Below are positions 45,281-52,621 of a stretch of 52,621 nucleotides of DNA, in pieces. Source of the DNA: Deltaproteobacteria bacterium (GTDB lineage: Bacteria > Desulfobacterota > Desulfobulbia > Desulfobulbales > JAJRZW01); NCBI GenBank assembly GCA_024275015.1, contig JAJRZW010000034.1, forward strand, positions 1-52,621, written 5' to 3'. The notes beneath the pieces were generated by a model, which worked only from the letters and a program-made list of their open reading frames with translations, made no database searches and was not told the origin of the DNA. Within the stretch, counting starts at the first letter, position 1, and every line of letters begins with the position of its first letter. A program made the position numbers and the translations under genes.

Positions 45281-48200
45281 ATGAAAACCATGCAAACCAT
45301 GACAACAAAAGTGCTCGGATTTATGCTGCTGGCGCTGTTTGCCGCGGCCCCGGGCCTGGCGGTGGAGCAGAACTTCGGCGCCGGCTCCCTGGTTATTCCC
45401 ATGGACCAGGCTTACCAGGACAATGGTGACGGCGGTATGCTCGAGGCCTACGGTCTGGTGTTTGCTCTCCTGAGCCACAAGGACAGTGACGGCAATAATG
45501 ACATCACCGTTTACTGGATTATTGACGACACCAAGACAAGTATTGACCAGACCGATTTCGTGGTTGAGGACCTTACCCTTCCCAATGCTGATGCCAATGA
45601 AGTGGCCAGGCTCTATAACCATGTAAACGGCAGCACCGCTCTGACCTTTAACACCGCCGGTGGCGATTCATTCAACCATATCGAGTATCTGGGGGGGCCT
45701 TTTGTCATCGACGCGGGTGACGTGGAAGCGGCCAAAGAGGTGATCAGCGACACCGGCTGGGACGCAGTCAACATCCACGAGATGCAGGTACCGTTCAAGG
45801 CCCCGGTATTCCGCGAGATGCGCGGCACCCCGCCGAGAATAGCGCTGATGGACAGCGACGAAAGCGGTAGCGGCAACGCGGCCAAGATCCTCGAACCATA
45901 CCTGCGTCTTGCCGGTATATGTACTGATGTTTATGATATCGTCACCCCTAATCAGATTCGAGACGGTGCCCTGTATGATAATGCTACCGGGAAGTATAAA
46001 TATGACTTTCTCTGGGCTCCGCATTGGGCCGGTTATGAAAAGGCGCCTTATAACACCGATGCCGACGGCAACGGACATATTGACGCCGATGATATCACCC
46101 AGAAGGTGCGTGAGTACATCGAGGCCGGTAACGGTTTGCTGGCCGAGTGCGCCTCCATCGAAGTCTTCGAGCATAGTCCTAACGGTCGTTTTCTTACGAC
46201 TAATGGGATTGCCAGTGATGGCGGCTGGAATGACACCGATATTGCTAACGGCGGTCATATTATCTACAACGATGTCGCCACTCCCAATGCCCAGATTGCT
46301 GATTTTGCCTATGCTGCGGAGGGCGGCCATATCCATAACTGGAAGCCGTACTATTTCAACGCCGCCGGGGTGAAGGCGGCAAGCGGCAATACCATTGAGT
46401 ACATGAACAACAAGACATCGCCCTTTAATCCACCCACCCCGCAGGACGCGGGCTGGGTGGGGACCAAGGTTACTGCCGCCAGCCCCAGTCTTTATAACGA
46501 TACCGTCACCCGCTACACCATTGACACCGATGACTGGGACTACTACGTCGGCGGCTATATCGACGGCAATACCGACGAGGGCTATGTGGTCTATCTGGGC
46601 GGTCACAGCTATGCCGATTGCGGCGGTGGTGGCGGCGGCGGTGGCGGCGGTGGCGGGGCCTCTGAGCCGAGTCATGAGATCAAGTACGAGTTCTCGGCCA
46701 AAGTTGACGCCCATCTTGATTTGTGGATTGATCTCCATTACGACAACGGTACTGTTTCCGGATGGACCGGGTATATGCCGGTATTGGTTGATGGTTCCTT
46801 TGCCGCCAACACCACCTATAACGACGGTACCGAGGACATCATTACCCTTAACCTCAGCAAGGGGCCGGCAAAGAAAAACGATAAGAAGGTCGAGAAGATC
46901 TATTACGATAACCTTACCGGTGCCACCCTGACCATTGATAAGGCAAAAGTTAAATGGCAGAAGCACAGTGGAGCTGCCTGGGATAAAAATTTCAAAAAAC
47001 ACGAGGACAAGGACGGCGACAAGAACTACGATAACCCCACCGGGGTCGGCAGCGACAGCACCATCACCTTCAACAAAAATGTTAATCTGGCCGCAAACCC
47101 CGACGCCGCCACCAGTCAGACCGGCACCGCGACCCAGGCCTGCACCCAGAATTCCGGCTGCTCGGCCAAGAATGTCGCCGGGGTTCGCTATATCCTCAAC
47201 ACCCTGTTCAACATCAAGTACCAGCTGACCGACCACGAGTACGTGCGCTCGGCGCCCATCGCCTATACAGACCCGGATGCCCAGAAGACCTTCCTGTTTC
47301 AGGGTTCTTTTGACTATCCCAGCTATACCGGCCATTTCCGCAAGATCGACCTGGGTATCCTGAACACGGCTGACCCCAATTACATAGATTCACAGGCGGT
47401 GCTCTGGGACGTGGGCGATCCTGCGCAGAATCATATCAAGGATGCCTTGAAGGGCAATAACCTGGTGGATGCCAACGGTGATCTGCTTCTTGACGCCAAC
47501 GGCCAGCCGCAGCGCGACACCTCGGCCCGCCAGGTGCTGACCGCCAGTTATTCCGGCTCAAAATGGGAATTCCTTGACTTTGATAAGGCCCATATCAGTT
47601 ACCTGCGCACTGCTCTTGACGTGACCCCGGCCAATGGCGATGATATCGACGAGTTCGCGGTGATCGAACGCCTCCGTGGCAAGGTATGGGACGCGACCAA
47701 CTCCGCATGGATTGAGAACACCGGCAACCGCATGGGCGGGATCATGCATTCGGCCCCGGCGATTACCGGCAACTCCGATCAGATCGGCCGGATTTATGAC
47801 AGCAACCACAACGGTTACGACGACCGCCGCGGGGTGTTTTATGACTTCAACCATGACGATATCGGCGATTTTACCGGCGCCGACCTCACTGCGGTCTATT
47901 CGGATATCGGGGGGGCCTGGGTTGACGTTGACAGCGACGGTAAGAAAGACATCCTCGAGACCCGCAAGATCAGAACTCATTACAACGCCACCCAGGTGGA
48001 CGTAAATGGTGACGGCACCTGGGATTATCTGCGCCTTCCCAAGGTTGCCTATGTCGGCGATGTCCGGGGCATGCTGCACTCCATCGATATCGACAGCGGC
48101 GATGAGCTCTGGGCCTTCATCCCCCCGAATCTCCTGCCCAAGCTCAATAACGACCGCACCGACCCCAACGCGGTCCAGGATTTTGCCGCGGTTGACGCCT

Positions 48201-49510
48201 CGGTTTCGGTGCAGGCGGTCTATTACGACCACGACAACGACGGGCTTAAAGAATGGCGCAATATCATCACCTGCGCCGAGGGTAAGGGCGGCACCTACAT
48301 CTTTGCCATGGACGTGACCGATCCTGAATACCCCGAGTTCATGTGGGAGGTCACCGACAATACAGGAAGCGGCATGGGTTACGGCAGCAAGACCGCCATG
48401 GGCAAGGTGGCGGAGCCGGTTTACGTGAAAGATGCGAACAGCAATATCGTCTATTACGCCAAGGATTCGAACGGCCTGAATATCCTTGACCCCACCGACG
48501 GGTATATCCTTTACTCCGAAAGCGGCGGCAGCTACAGCTATTACGTCTGGAAGGACGGCGACGGTGACGGCGACCTTGAGCTGGTAAGCCACGCCACCCC
48601 CACCGGTTTCGATCCGAACCAGGACAAGGATGGGCTGGTCAGCGATTATGAGATCAAGTACTACGTCTACGTTGCTACCGGCTACAGGAATTATGTCAAC
48701 TCCCACGGCGGGGTCAACGTCTACGCATATGATCTCGTCACCGGCGGCAAGGTATGGCAGTTCAACCAGGAATACTTTGACTCGGTCAACGATATCCCAG
48801 GCGCGATCACCCTGTTTGATGTTGATCGGGACAGCTTTGTCGATCGGGCCTACGTCGGCGATATGACCGGCAGGCTATGGGAACTCAATGCTGTTGACGG
48901 CACCAATCCGCATGGCCAGGACGACAACGTAGTAATCGCCGGTAATACCGTGACCATGGACATACCTCTCTATAACGCCGGCACCGGCAAGCCCATCTCG
49001 GTTTCGCCTTCCATTACCTATCTCGACGGCGAGCAGGTGGTGGTTTTCGGCACCGGCGGGACTGACTGGGCTGACCCGGATGGGGTTTACTCGGTCTATA
49101 TGGTCAGCGCTACGGTCCTGAACACTCCGGCCTATTACGACCCCGGCGCCGGTACCTTGAAGTGGTACTATAACCTGGGTGCCGGCTACAAGGTGTGGTC
49201 GACCCCGCGGATTTTTAACGGCAATGTCTATGTCGCCGTTTCCAAGGGCACCATGGATAGCGACGATCCCCGTCAGGATACTGATCCAACCGGCGGTCTG
49301 TTTCTGGAGCTGGCAGACAATCATGACGGCACGGCGAAGGCTCTCTCATCCGATACAACCGGCAAGATCAGGGGCACGGTGGAGACCGAGAACGGCAGCG
49401 GCAGTATTCTCGGAGTCAGCAACGACAACAAGATCAAGCAAATCGGCGCTACCGGCGGCGGCATCGTCGACCAGACCGACGTGGCGATCAAGAGCTGGCG
49501 GACCATGTAA
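45281..49510 (+). CDS. pilY1: PilY1-like pilus tip protein with atypical N-terminus
   Basis: 1409 aa from ATG 45281, chosen because GAGGAGG lies just upstream and a signal peptide (1-27, FAAAPGLA) follows; earlier codons are leader. The N-terminal half has no recognisable von Willebrand A domain. Residues about 184-445 look like a Rossmann/amidotransferase-like region (RIALMDSDESG..YDFLWAPHWAGYE..EYIEAGNGLLAECAS..YVVYLGGHSY). A 12-Gly linker (448-459) follows, then the PilC/PilY1 beta-propeller (about 640-1260; YVGDVRGMLHSIDIDSGDELWAF). The conserved Ca site is DVDRDSFVD (1181-1189). Many other D-x-D-x-DG loops occur. Likely adhesin and pilus-assembly factor. The fold of the N-terminal half is my inference. 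Confidence 0.87.
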   Translation: MKTMQTMTTKVLGFMLLALFAAAPGLAVEQNFGAGSLVIPMDQAYQDNGDGGMLEAYGLVFALLSHKDSDGNNDITVYWIIDDTKTSIDQTDFVVEDLTLPNADANEVARLYNHVNGSTALTFNTAGGDSFNHIEYLGGPFVIDAGDVEAAKEVISDTGWDAVNIHEMQVPFKAPVFREMRGTPPRIALMDSDESGSGNAAKILEPYLRLAGICTDVYDIVTPNQIRDGALYDNATGKYKYDFLWAPHWAGYEKAPYNTDADGNGHIDADDITQKVREYIEAGNGLLAECASIEVFEHSPNGRFLTTNGIASDGGWNDTDIANGGHIIYNDVATPNAQIADFAYAAEGGHIHNWKPYYFNAAGVKAASGNTIEYMNNKTSPFNPPTPQDAGWVGTKVTAASPSLYNDTVTRYTIDTDDWDYYVGGYIDGNTDEGYVVYLGGHSYADCGGGGGGGGGGGGASEPSHEIKYEFSAKVDAHLDLWIDLHYDNGTVSGWTGYMPVLVDGSFAANTTYNDGTEDIITLNLSKGPAKKNDKKVEKIYYDNLTGATLTIDKAKVKWQKHSGAAWDKNFKKHEDKDGDKNYDNPTGVGSDSTITFNKNVNLAANPDAATSQTGTATQACTQNSGCSAKNVAGVRYILNTLFNIKYQLTDHEYVRSAPIAYTDPDAQKTFLFQGSFDYPSYTGHFRKIDLGILNTADPNYIDSQAVLWDVGDPAQNHIKDALKGNNLVDANGDLLLDANGQPQRDTSARQVLTASYSGSKWEFLDFDKAHISYLRTALDVTPANGDDIDEFAVIERLRGKVWDATNSAWIENTGNRMGGIMHSAPAITGNSDQIGRIYDSNHNGYDDRRGVFYDFNHDDIGDFTGADLTAVYSDIGGAWVDVDSDGKKDILETRKIRTHYNATQVDVNGDGTWDYLRLPKVAYVGDVRGMLHSIDIDSGDELWAFIPPNLLPKLNNDRTDPNAVQDFAAVDASVSVQAVYYDHDNDGLKEWRNIITCAEGKGGTYIFAMDVTDPEYPEFMWEVTDNTGSGMGYGSKTAMGKVAEPVYVKDANSNIVYYAKDSNGLNILDPTDGYILYSESGGSYSYYVWKDGDGDGDLELVSHATPTGFDPNQDKDGLVSDYEIKYYVYVATGYRNYVNSHGGVNVYAYDLVTGGKVWQFNQEYFDSVNDIPGAITLFDVDRDSFVDRAYVGDMTGRLWELNAVDGTNPHGQDDNVVIAGNTVTMDIPLYNAGTGKPISVSPSITYLDGEQVVVFGTGGTDWADPDGVYSVYMVSATVLNTPAYYDPGAGTLKWYYNLGAGYKVWSTPRIFNGNVYVAVSKGTMDSDDPRQDTDPTGGLFLELADNHDGTAKALSSDTTGKIRGTVETENGSGSILGVSNDNKIKQIGATGGGIVDQTDVAIKSWRTM
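46622..46657 (+). repeat. Poly-glycine GGY codon run in pilY1
   Basis: Twelve Gly codons (GGC, GGT and one GGG) joining the N-terminal region to the rest of PilY1. Mixed codons make slippage less likely than a pure repeat, but length changes would stay in frame. Confidence 0.85.
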
Positions 49511-49562
49511 ACCCGGAACCCCGGCCCGGGATTACCGGGCCGGAGAAGATAAAAACCGTTAC

Positions 49563-49597
49563 GCGGCCGGGAAAGAGTTTCCCGGCCGCGCTTTTTT
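49563..49597 (+). terminator. Intrinsic terminator between pilY1 and pilB
   Basis: Perfect 12-bp stem GCGGCCGGGAAA/TTTCCCGGCCGC with GAG loop, followed by GCTTTTTT. A weaker GGCCCGG/CCGGGCC hairpin lies just before it (about 49518-49545). pilB starts only 15 bp downstream. Confidence 0.92.
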
Positions 49598-49612
49598 GTT
49601 TACCATGGGGCC

Positions 49613-51391
49613 ATGGATTCCCTTCACAATGAAAAGGATCTTTTTGCCCTGCTGGTGCGTCATCGTCTTTTGAGCGAAGAACAGGCGAAAGAGGCGGCGG
49701 CAAAGATCGGGGCCCAGCGGCAGTTTTTGAAACGCCGTCTGCGCAAGGCCGGGCGCGAGCGTGATCCTGATCTGATTGAGGTTCTGGTGTCGATGAACCT
49801 TGAGATCGCCGGGAGCGAAGGCAAGCCACTGACGGAAGAGGCGGTAATCCGGACGGTGGCGGTCGAGTGTGATCTGCCGTTCAAAAAGCTGGATCCGTTG
49901 GACCTCGACCTTGATCTGGTCACCAAGACCATCCCCCGTTCTTTTGCGATAAAACGGCTCCTTCTTCCCTTTGCCATGAGTGACGGCGTCCTTGAAATCG
50001 CCATGCATGACCCCGCCAACCGCGAGGCCTTAAAGGAGATCGAACGGGTCAACCAGGTCAAGACCAGGCCTTATCTTGCCACCTCCGGCGACATCAGGAA
50101 GATCCTGGCCGAGTTCTTCGGTTTTCAGAAGTCGATTTCCGCTGCCGAGACCTCCATTGTCCGTCCGACCATTGACCTTGGCAACCTTGAACAATTTGTC
50201 AAGATCGACTCCCTGTCCGAGGCCGGGGCCTCAGATCATCACATCAAGAGCGCGGTCGATCATCTTTTTAATTACGCCTTTGAACAGCGCGCCAGTGATA
50301 TCCATATTGAACCCAAACGCGTCCAGACCTTGGTCCGGGTGAGGATAGACGGGGTCCTCCATACCATTTACCAGCTCCCCGGTGGTCTCCACAGCGCCAT
50401 CGTCAGTCGGATCAAGACCATGTCGCGGATGGATATTGCCGAGAAACGCCGGCCCCAGGACGGCAGGATCAAAGTGGAACATGACGGCAAGGAGGCCGAG
50501 ATCCGGGTATCGACGATCCCGGTGGCATTCGGTGAGAAGGTGGTGATGCGGATACTTGACCCGGACGTGATCTTCAAGGACTTGCAGAGCCTGGGGTTTT
50601 CACCCCGCGACCGGGAGGTGTTTGATTCCTTTATCGAGAGTCCGCACGGGATTTTCCTCGTCACCGGCCCCACCGGCAGCGGCAAGTCGACCACCCTCTA
50701 TTCGACGTTGAAAAAAATCGCCACCCCGGAGAAGAACGTGGTCACGGTTGAGGATCCGGTGGAGATGGTCCACGAGGAGTTCAATCAGATCTCGGTTCAG
50801 CCCGCGGTCGATGTGACCTTCGGCACCATTCTCAGGAACATCCTTCGCCAGGACCCGGACATTATTATGATCGGCGAGATCCGCGATCACGATACCGCTG
50901 AGAACGCCATCCAGGCGGCGCTTACCGGACATCTGGTCTTTTCCACCCTCCACACCAACGACGCGGTTAGCGCCATTACCCGCCTCATCGATATCGGCGC
51001 CGCCGCCTTCCTGGTCGGCTCGACCCTGATCGGGGCCATGGCTCAGCGTCTGGTGCGGACGATATGTCCTCATTGCCGGGAAAAGGTGATCCTGAAGGGG
51101 GAGTATCTCCACGGTCTTGGATTCCCGGTTGAAGACGATGAGGTGGAACTCGCCCGCGGTCGTGGATGCCGGCAATGCCGCGACACCGGCTATATCGGCC
51201 GTTGCGGCATCTTTGAGATTTTCCGGGTTTCAGATGAGATCCAGCGGTTGATTGCTTCCGGCGCAAGCGAGTCCGAGCTCAGAAAACAGGCGGTATCCGA
51301 GGGTATGACCACCCTCAGGGAAGACGCCTGGAGCAAGGTTGTGGCCGGAAAGACCACGGTGGAGGAGGTGTTGCGGGTCGCCGGGGCGTGA
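49613..51391 (+). CDS. pilB: Type IV pilus extension ATPase PilB (GspE family)
   Basis: 592 aa cytoplasmic hexameric ATPase driving pilus extension. N-terminal GspE-N-like domain (about 1-170), ASP box ASDIHIEP, Walker A GPTGSGKST (352-360), Asp box GEIRD (421-425), His box LVFSTLHTND and zinc tetracysteine C485, C488, C519, C522. The context favours PilB over type II secretion GspE. pilT, pilC and pilQ are not in the window. ATG 49613 has only a weak ribosome site, and the terminator 15 bp upstream leaves no room for a promoter after it. Confidence 0.9.
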   Translation: MDSLHNEKDLFALLVRHRLLSEEQAKEAAAKIGAQRQFLKRRLRKAGRERDPDLIEVLVSMNLEIAGSEGKPLTEEAVIRTVAVECDLPFKKLDPLDLDLDLVTKTIPRSFAIKRLLLPFAMSDGVLEIAMHDPANREALKEIERVNQVKTRPYLATSGDIRKILAEFFGFQKSISAAETSIVRPTIDLGNLEQFVKIDSLSEAGASDHHIKSAVDHLFNYAFEQRASDIHIEPKRVQTLVRVRIDGVLHTIYQLPGGLHSAIVSRIKTMSRMDIAEKRRPQDGRIKVEHDGKEAEIRVSTIPVAFGEKVVMRILDPDVIFKDLQSLGFSPRDREVFDSFIESPHGIFLVTGPTGSGKSTTLYSTLKKIATPEKNVVTVEDPVEMVHEEFNQISVQPAVDVTFGTILRNILRQDPDIIMIGEIRDHDTAENAIQAALTGHLVFSTLHTNDAVSAITRLIDIGAAAFLVGSTLIGAMAQRLVRTICPHCREKVILKGEYLHGLGFPVEDDEVELARGRGCRQCRDTGYIGRCGIFEIFRVSDEIQRLIASGASESELRKQAVSEGMTTLREDAWSKVVAGKTTVEEVLRVAGA

Positions 51392-51395
51392 ATAG

Positions 51396-51473
51396 CAGCC
51401 CGTTGAAAAACCGGCTGTTGCGGCGCATGGACGCGGCAGCTGGAAAAGACAGGACGGCTTTTTCAATACCCTG
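51396..51473 (+). repeat. Family A repeat, copy A6 (short form)
   Basis: 78 bp: hairpin 1, most of hairpin 2, then hairpin 5 (GACAGGACGGCTTTTTCAA), with the middle deleted. Flanks are TAG on the left and ATAG on the right. It starts 4 bp after the pilB stop. Confidence 0.82.
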
Positions 51474-51507
51474 ATAGTGGATTTTTTCCGCGTAACGGTT
51501 TATATAT

Positions 51508-51534
51508 GCCCCCTGCTCGTTTGTGAGTGGGGGC
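51508..51534 (+). terminator. Hairpin upstream of smpB
   Basis: GCCCCC..CTC pairs with GAG..GGGGGC around a GTTTGT loop, followed by TTTGGG. The T-run is weak, so it may be a leader structure rather than a terminator. It lies 22 bp before the smpB start. Confidence 0.5.
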
Positions 51535-51556
51535 TTTGGGTTATCAGGAGGCGGTT

Positions 51557-52009
51557 TTGTCGATCAGAGTTGTGGCCACCAATAAAAAGGCCCGGCATGA
51601 TTATTTTGTTGAAGACACCTATGAGGCCGGGCTGGTCCTTAAGGGCTCCGAGGTCAAGAGCCTCCGGGCCGGGCGGGTAAACCTCAAGGATTGCTACGCC
51701 CGGGTAAAACAGGGTGAGGTCTTTATTTATAATATGCACATCTCGCCCTATTCTCACGCCACCTATGACCGTCCCGACCCTCTGCGGCTGCGTAAACTGT
51801 TGCTTAAGAAAAGAGAGATCAGAAAGCTTGTCGGCATGGTGAGTGAAAAGGGGTTTGCGCTTATCCCGCTTAAGCTTTACTTTAATGAGAAGGGCAGGGC
51901 CAAGATCGAGATCGGGGTCTGCAAGGGTAAAAAACTCTACGATAAACGGGCGACCTTAAAGAAAAAAGACGCCCAGCGCGATCTCGAACGGGCCATGCGC
52001 GATTATTGA
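51557..52009 (+). CDS. smpB: SsrA-binding protein SmpB
   Basis: 150 aa. Binds tmRNA and brings it to stalled ribosomes. The start is TTG 51557 with AGGAGG 5 bp upstream, giving [24 protein letters not shown]; the ten codons before it are leader. Conserved [21 protein letters not shown] and [27 protein letters not shown] are present, along with the basic C-tail. It sits 38 bp upstream of the tmRNA gene, its functional partner. Confidence 0.95.
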   Translation: MSIRVVATNKKARHDYFVEDTYEAGLVLKGSEVKSLRAGRVNLKDCYARVKQGEVFIYNMHISPYSHATYDRPDPLRLRKLLLKKREIRKLVGMVSEKGFALIPLKLYFNEKGRAKIEIGVCKGKKLYDKRATLKKKDAQRDLERAMRDY

Positions 52010-52047
52010 CGGCGGTGTGACCGTTGTCAGCTGTTCTTTGAAAATAT

Positions 52048-52402
52048 GGGGGCGAAACGGGTTCGACGGGGGTATGTAAGCTTGGGCTGCATACCGAGGT
52101 TTCTATCCACCTCGTTAAACCGATAGAGCTTAAATATAGTTGCAGACGACTATAACTACGCTGTAGCCGCATAGGCTGCCGTCCGCCCGGTTGCTCCCGC
52201 GGTACCGGGACCGGACGTCGCTCAGCGGGATAGCCGCCCGACCATGCCTGTGGGTCGGATGGCGAAACTTAAGCAGGATAGTGCGGCACGACCTTCGTCC
52301 TGGAGGGTCGTCGGCACGATAAGCCACTGATCAGGACTAAGTATGTAGACGCCTGCAGGGGAGTACTTCCGGACGCGGGTTCAACTCCCGCCGCCTCCAC
52401 CA
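52048..52402 (+). ncRNA. ssrA: Transfer-messenger RNA (tmRNA)
   Basis: 355 nt. The 5' end GGGGGCGAAACGGGTTCGACGG pairs its first 7 bases with CGCCTCC before the encoded ACCA 3' end. The T-arm is GGTTCAACTCC. The reading frame at 52142-52174 encodes the degradation tag ADDYNYAVAA followed by TAG. This is the one-piece form. Confidence 0.96.
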
Positions 52403-52415
52403 TTTGAAAAAAGAC

Positions 52416-52456
52416 AACCCGTCTCTCCGCAGGTCTTCTCCGGGACGACGGGTTTT
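52416..52456 (+). terminator. Terminator after tmRNA
   Basis: AACCCGTC (52416-52423) pairs with GACGGGTT (52447-52454), followed by TTC. It lies 13 bp past the tmRNA 3' end. Confidence 0.75.
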
Positions 52457-52474
52457 CTATTTCGTCGGCGGGAT

Positions 52475-52552
52475 GTTGATATACCGAAGGTATGATGGTC
52501 TCGTAACAAATACCCTGAACGGAATCGGGTCAACATAATTTCAACAAGTTAG
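52475..52552 (-). repeat. Family C fragment and interrupted family B copy (B8)
   Basis: 52475-52493 matches the central stem-loop of family C (GTTGATATACCGAAGGTAT). From 52501, TCGTAACAAATACC..ATAATTTCAACAAGTTAG follows family B copy B4 base by base, then stops where copy A7 begins. Confidence 0.7.
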
Positions 52553-52621
52553 CAGTCCGTTGAAAAACGGACTGTACGCGGCTGATGTCCGCGCCGCCGA
52601 TTTTGCCGGGTTGAAAACCAC
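52553..52621 (+). repeat. Family A repeat, copy A7 (cut by the window edge)
   Basis: Hairpin 1 CAGTCCGTT/AACGGACTG, hairpin 2 and the start of hairpin 3 (GATTTTGCCGGGTTGAAAACC). The left flank is TAG. It interrupts family B copy B8. Confidence 0.83.

Overview
This window looks like a chromosome segment of a GC-rich Desulfobacterota (former Deltaproteobacteria), possibly of the Desulfobulbales. The order is an inference. It rests on several traits seen together: an ATP synthase operon with paired b' and b subunits and no a or c genes, a PurS-PurL fusion, a stand-alone GltD/NfnB-type flavoprotein, DivIVA and YggT in a Gram-negative gene set, a PilY1-type pilus cluster, and a tmRNA with the tag ADDYNYAVAA. 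Most genes are housekeeping and intact. No prophage, CRISPR array, transposase or defence island was seen.

Layout. 1-2005: end of an unidentified gene, then uup (ABC-F). 2144-6744 (minus): a tandem-domain periplasmic binding protein translationally coupled to a hybrid histidine kinase. 7248-8465 (minus): a U32 peptidase-family protein, divergent from mnmA. 8500-16028 (plus): mnmA, mtaB, cinA, recA, alaS. 16346-22280 (plus): F-type ATP synthase b', b, delta, alpha, gamma, beta, epsilon. 22659-24774: cheX (minus) divergent from a GltD/NfnB-like gene (plus). 24829-31201 (minus): yggT, divIVA, DUF167, phosphoesterase, mutS and amidase, several overlapping. 31695-40082 (minus): purL; an HD exoribonuclease-like gene and holB; ricT and metG. 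40423-51391: a type IV pilus locus with fimT-like pilin, divergent pilE, then fimT, pilW, pilV, pilX, pilY1 and pilB. 51557-52402: smpB and tmRNA (ssrA), the trans-translation pair.

The genes form functional sets: tRNA modification and charging (U32/TrhP-like, MnmA, MtaB, AlaS, MetG), recombination and repair (CinA, RecA, MutS), cell division and envelope (DivIVA, YggT, amidase), energy (ATP synthase), and surface attachment and motility (pilus genes, CheX).

The least ordinary content is between genes. Three families of short, non-coding, structured repeats fill most intergenic islands. Family A (about 149 bp, at least nine full or partial copies) is a string of five hairpins with GTTGAAAAA loops. 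It is flanked by TA at nearly every end and often abuts or supplies stop codons. Family C (216-220 bp, three full copies) is MITE-like: one copy has 15-bp perfect terminal inverted repeats with a 5-bp direct repeat, and a second has a different 5-bp direct repeat. Family B (about 114 bp) has TCGTAACAAG-type ends. A copies lie close to C and B copies, and one A copy interrupts a B copy. No transposase is present, so mobilisation in trans is the natural hypothesis. Secondary points of interest are the binding-protein/kinase pair with a Cys/His-rich PAS domain, an atypical PilY1 N-terminus with a 12-glycine linker, Ca-loop-like motifs across the pilus tip proteins, and intrinsic terminators that directly abut the starts of alaS and pilB.
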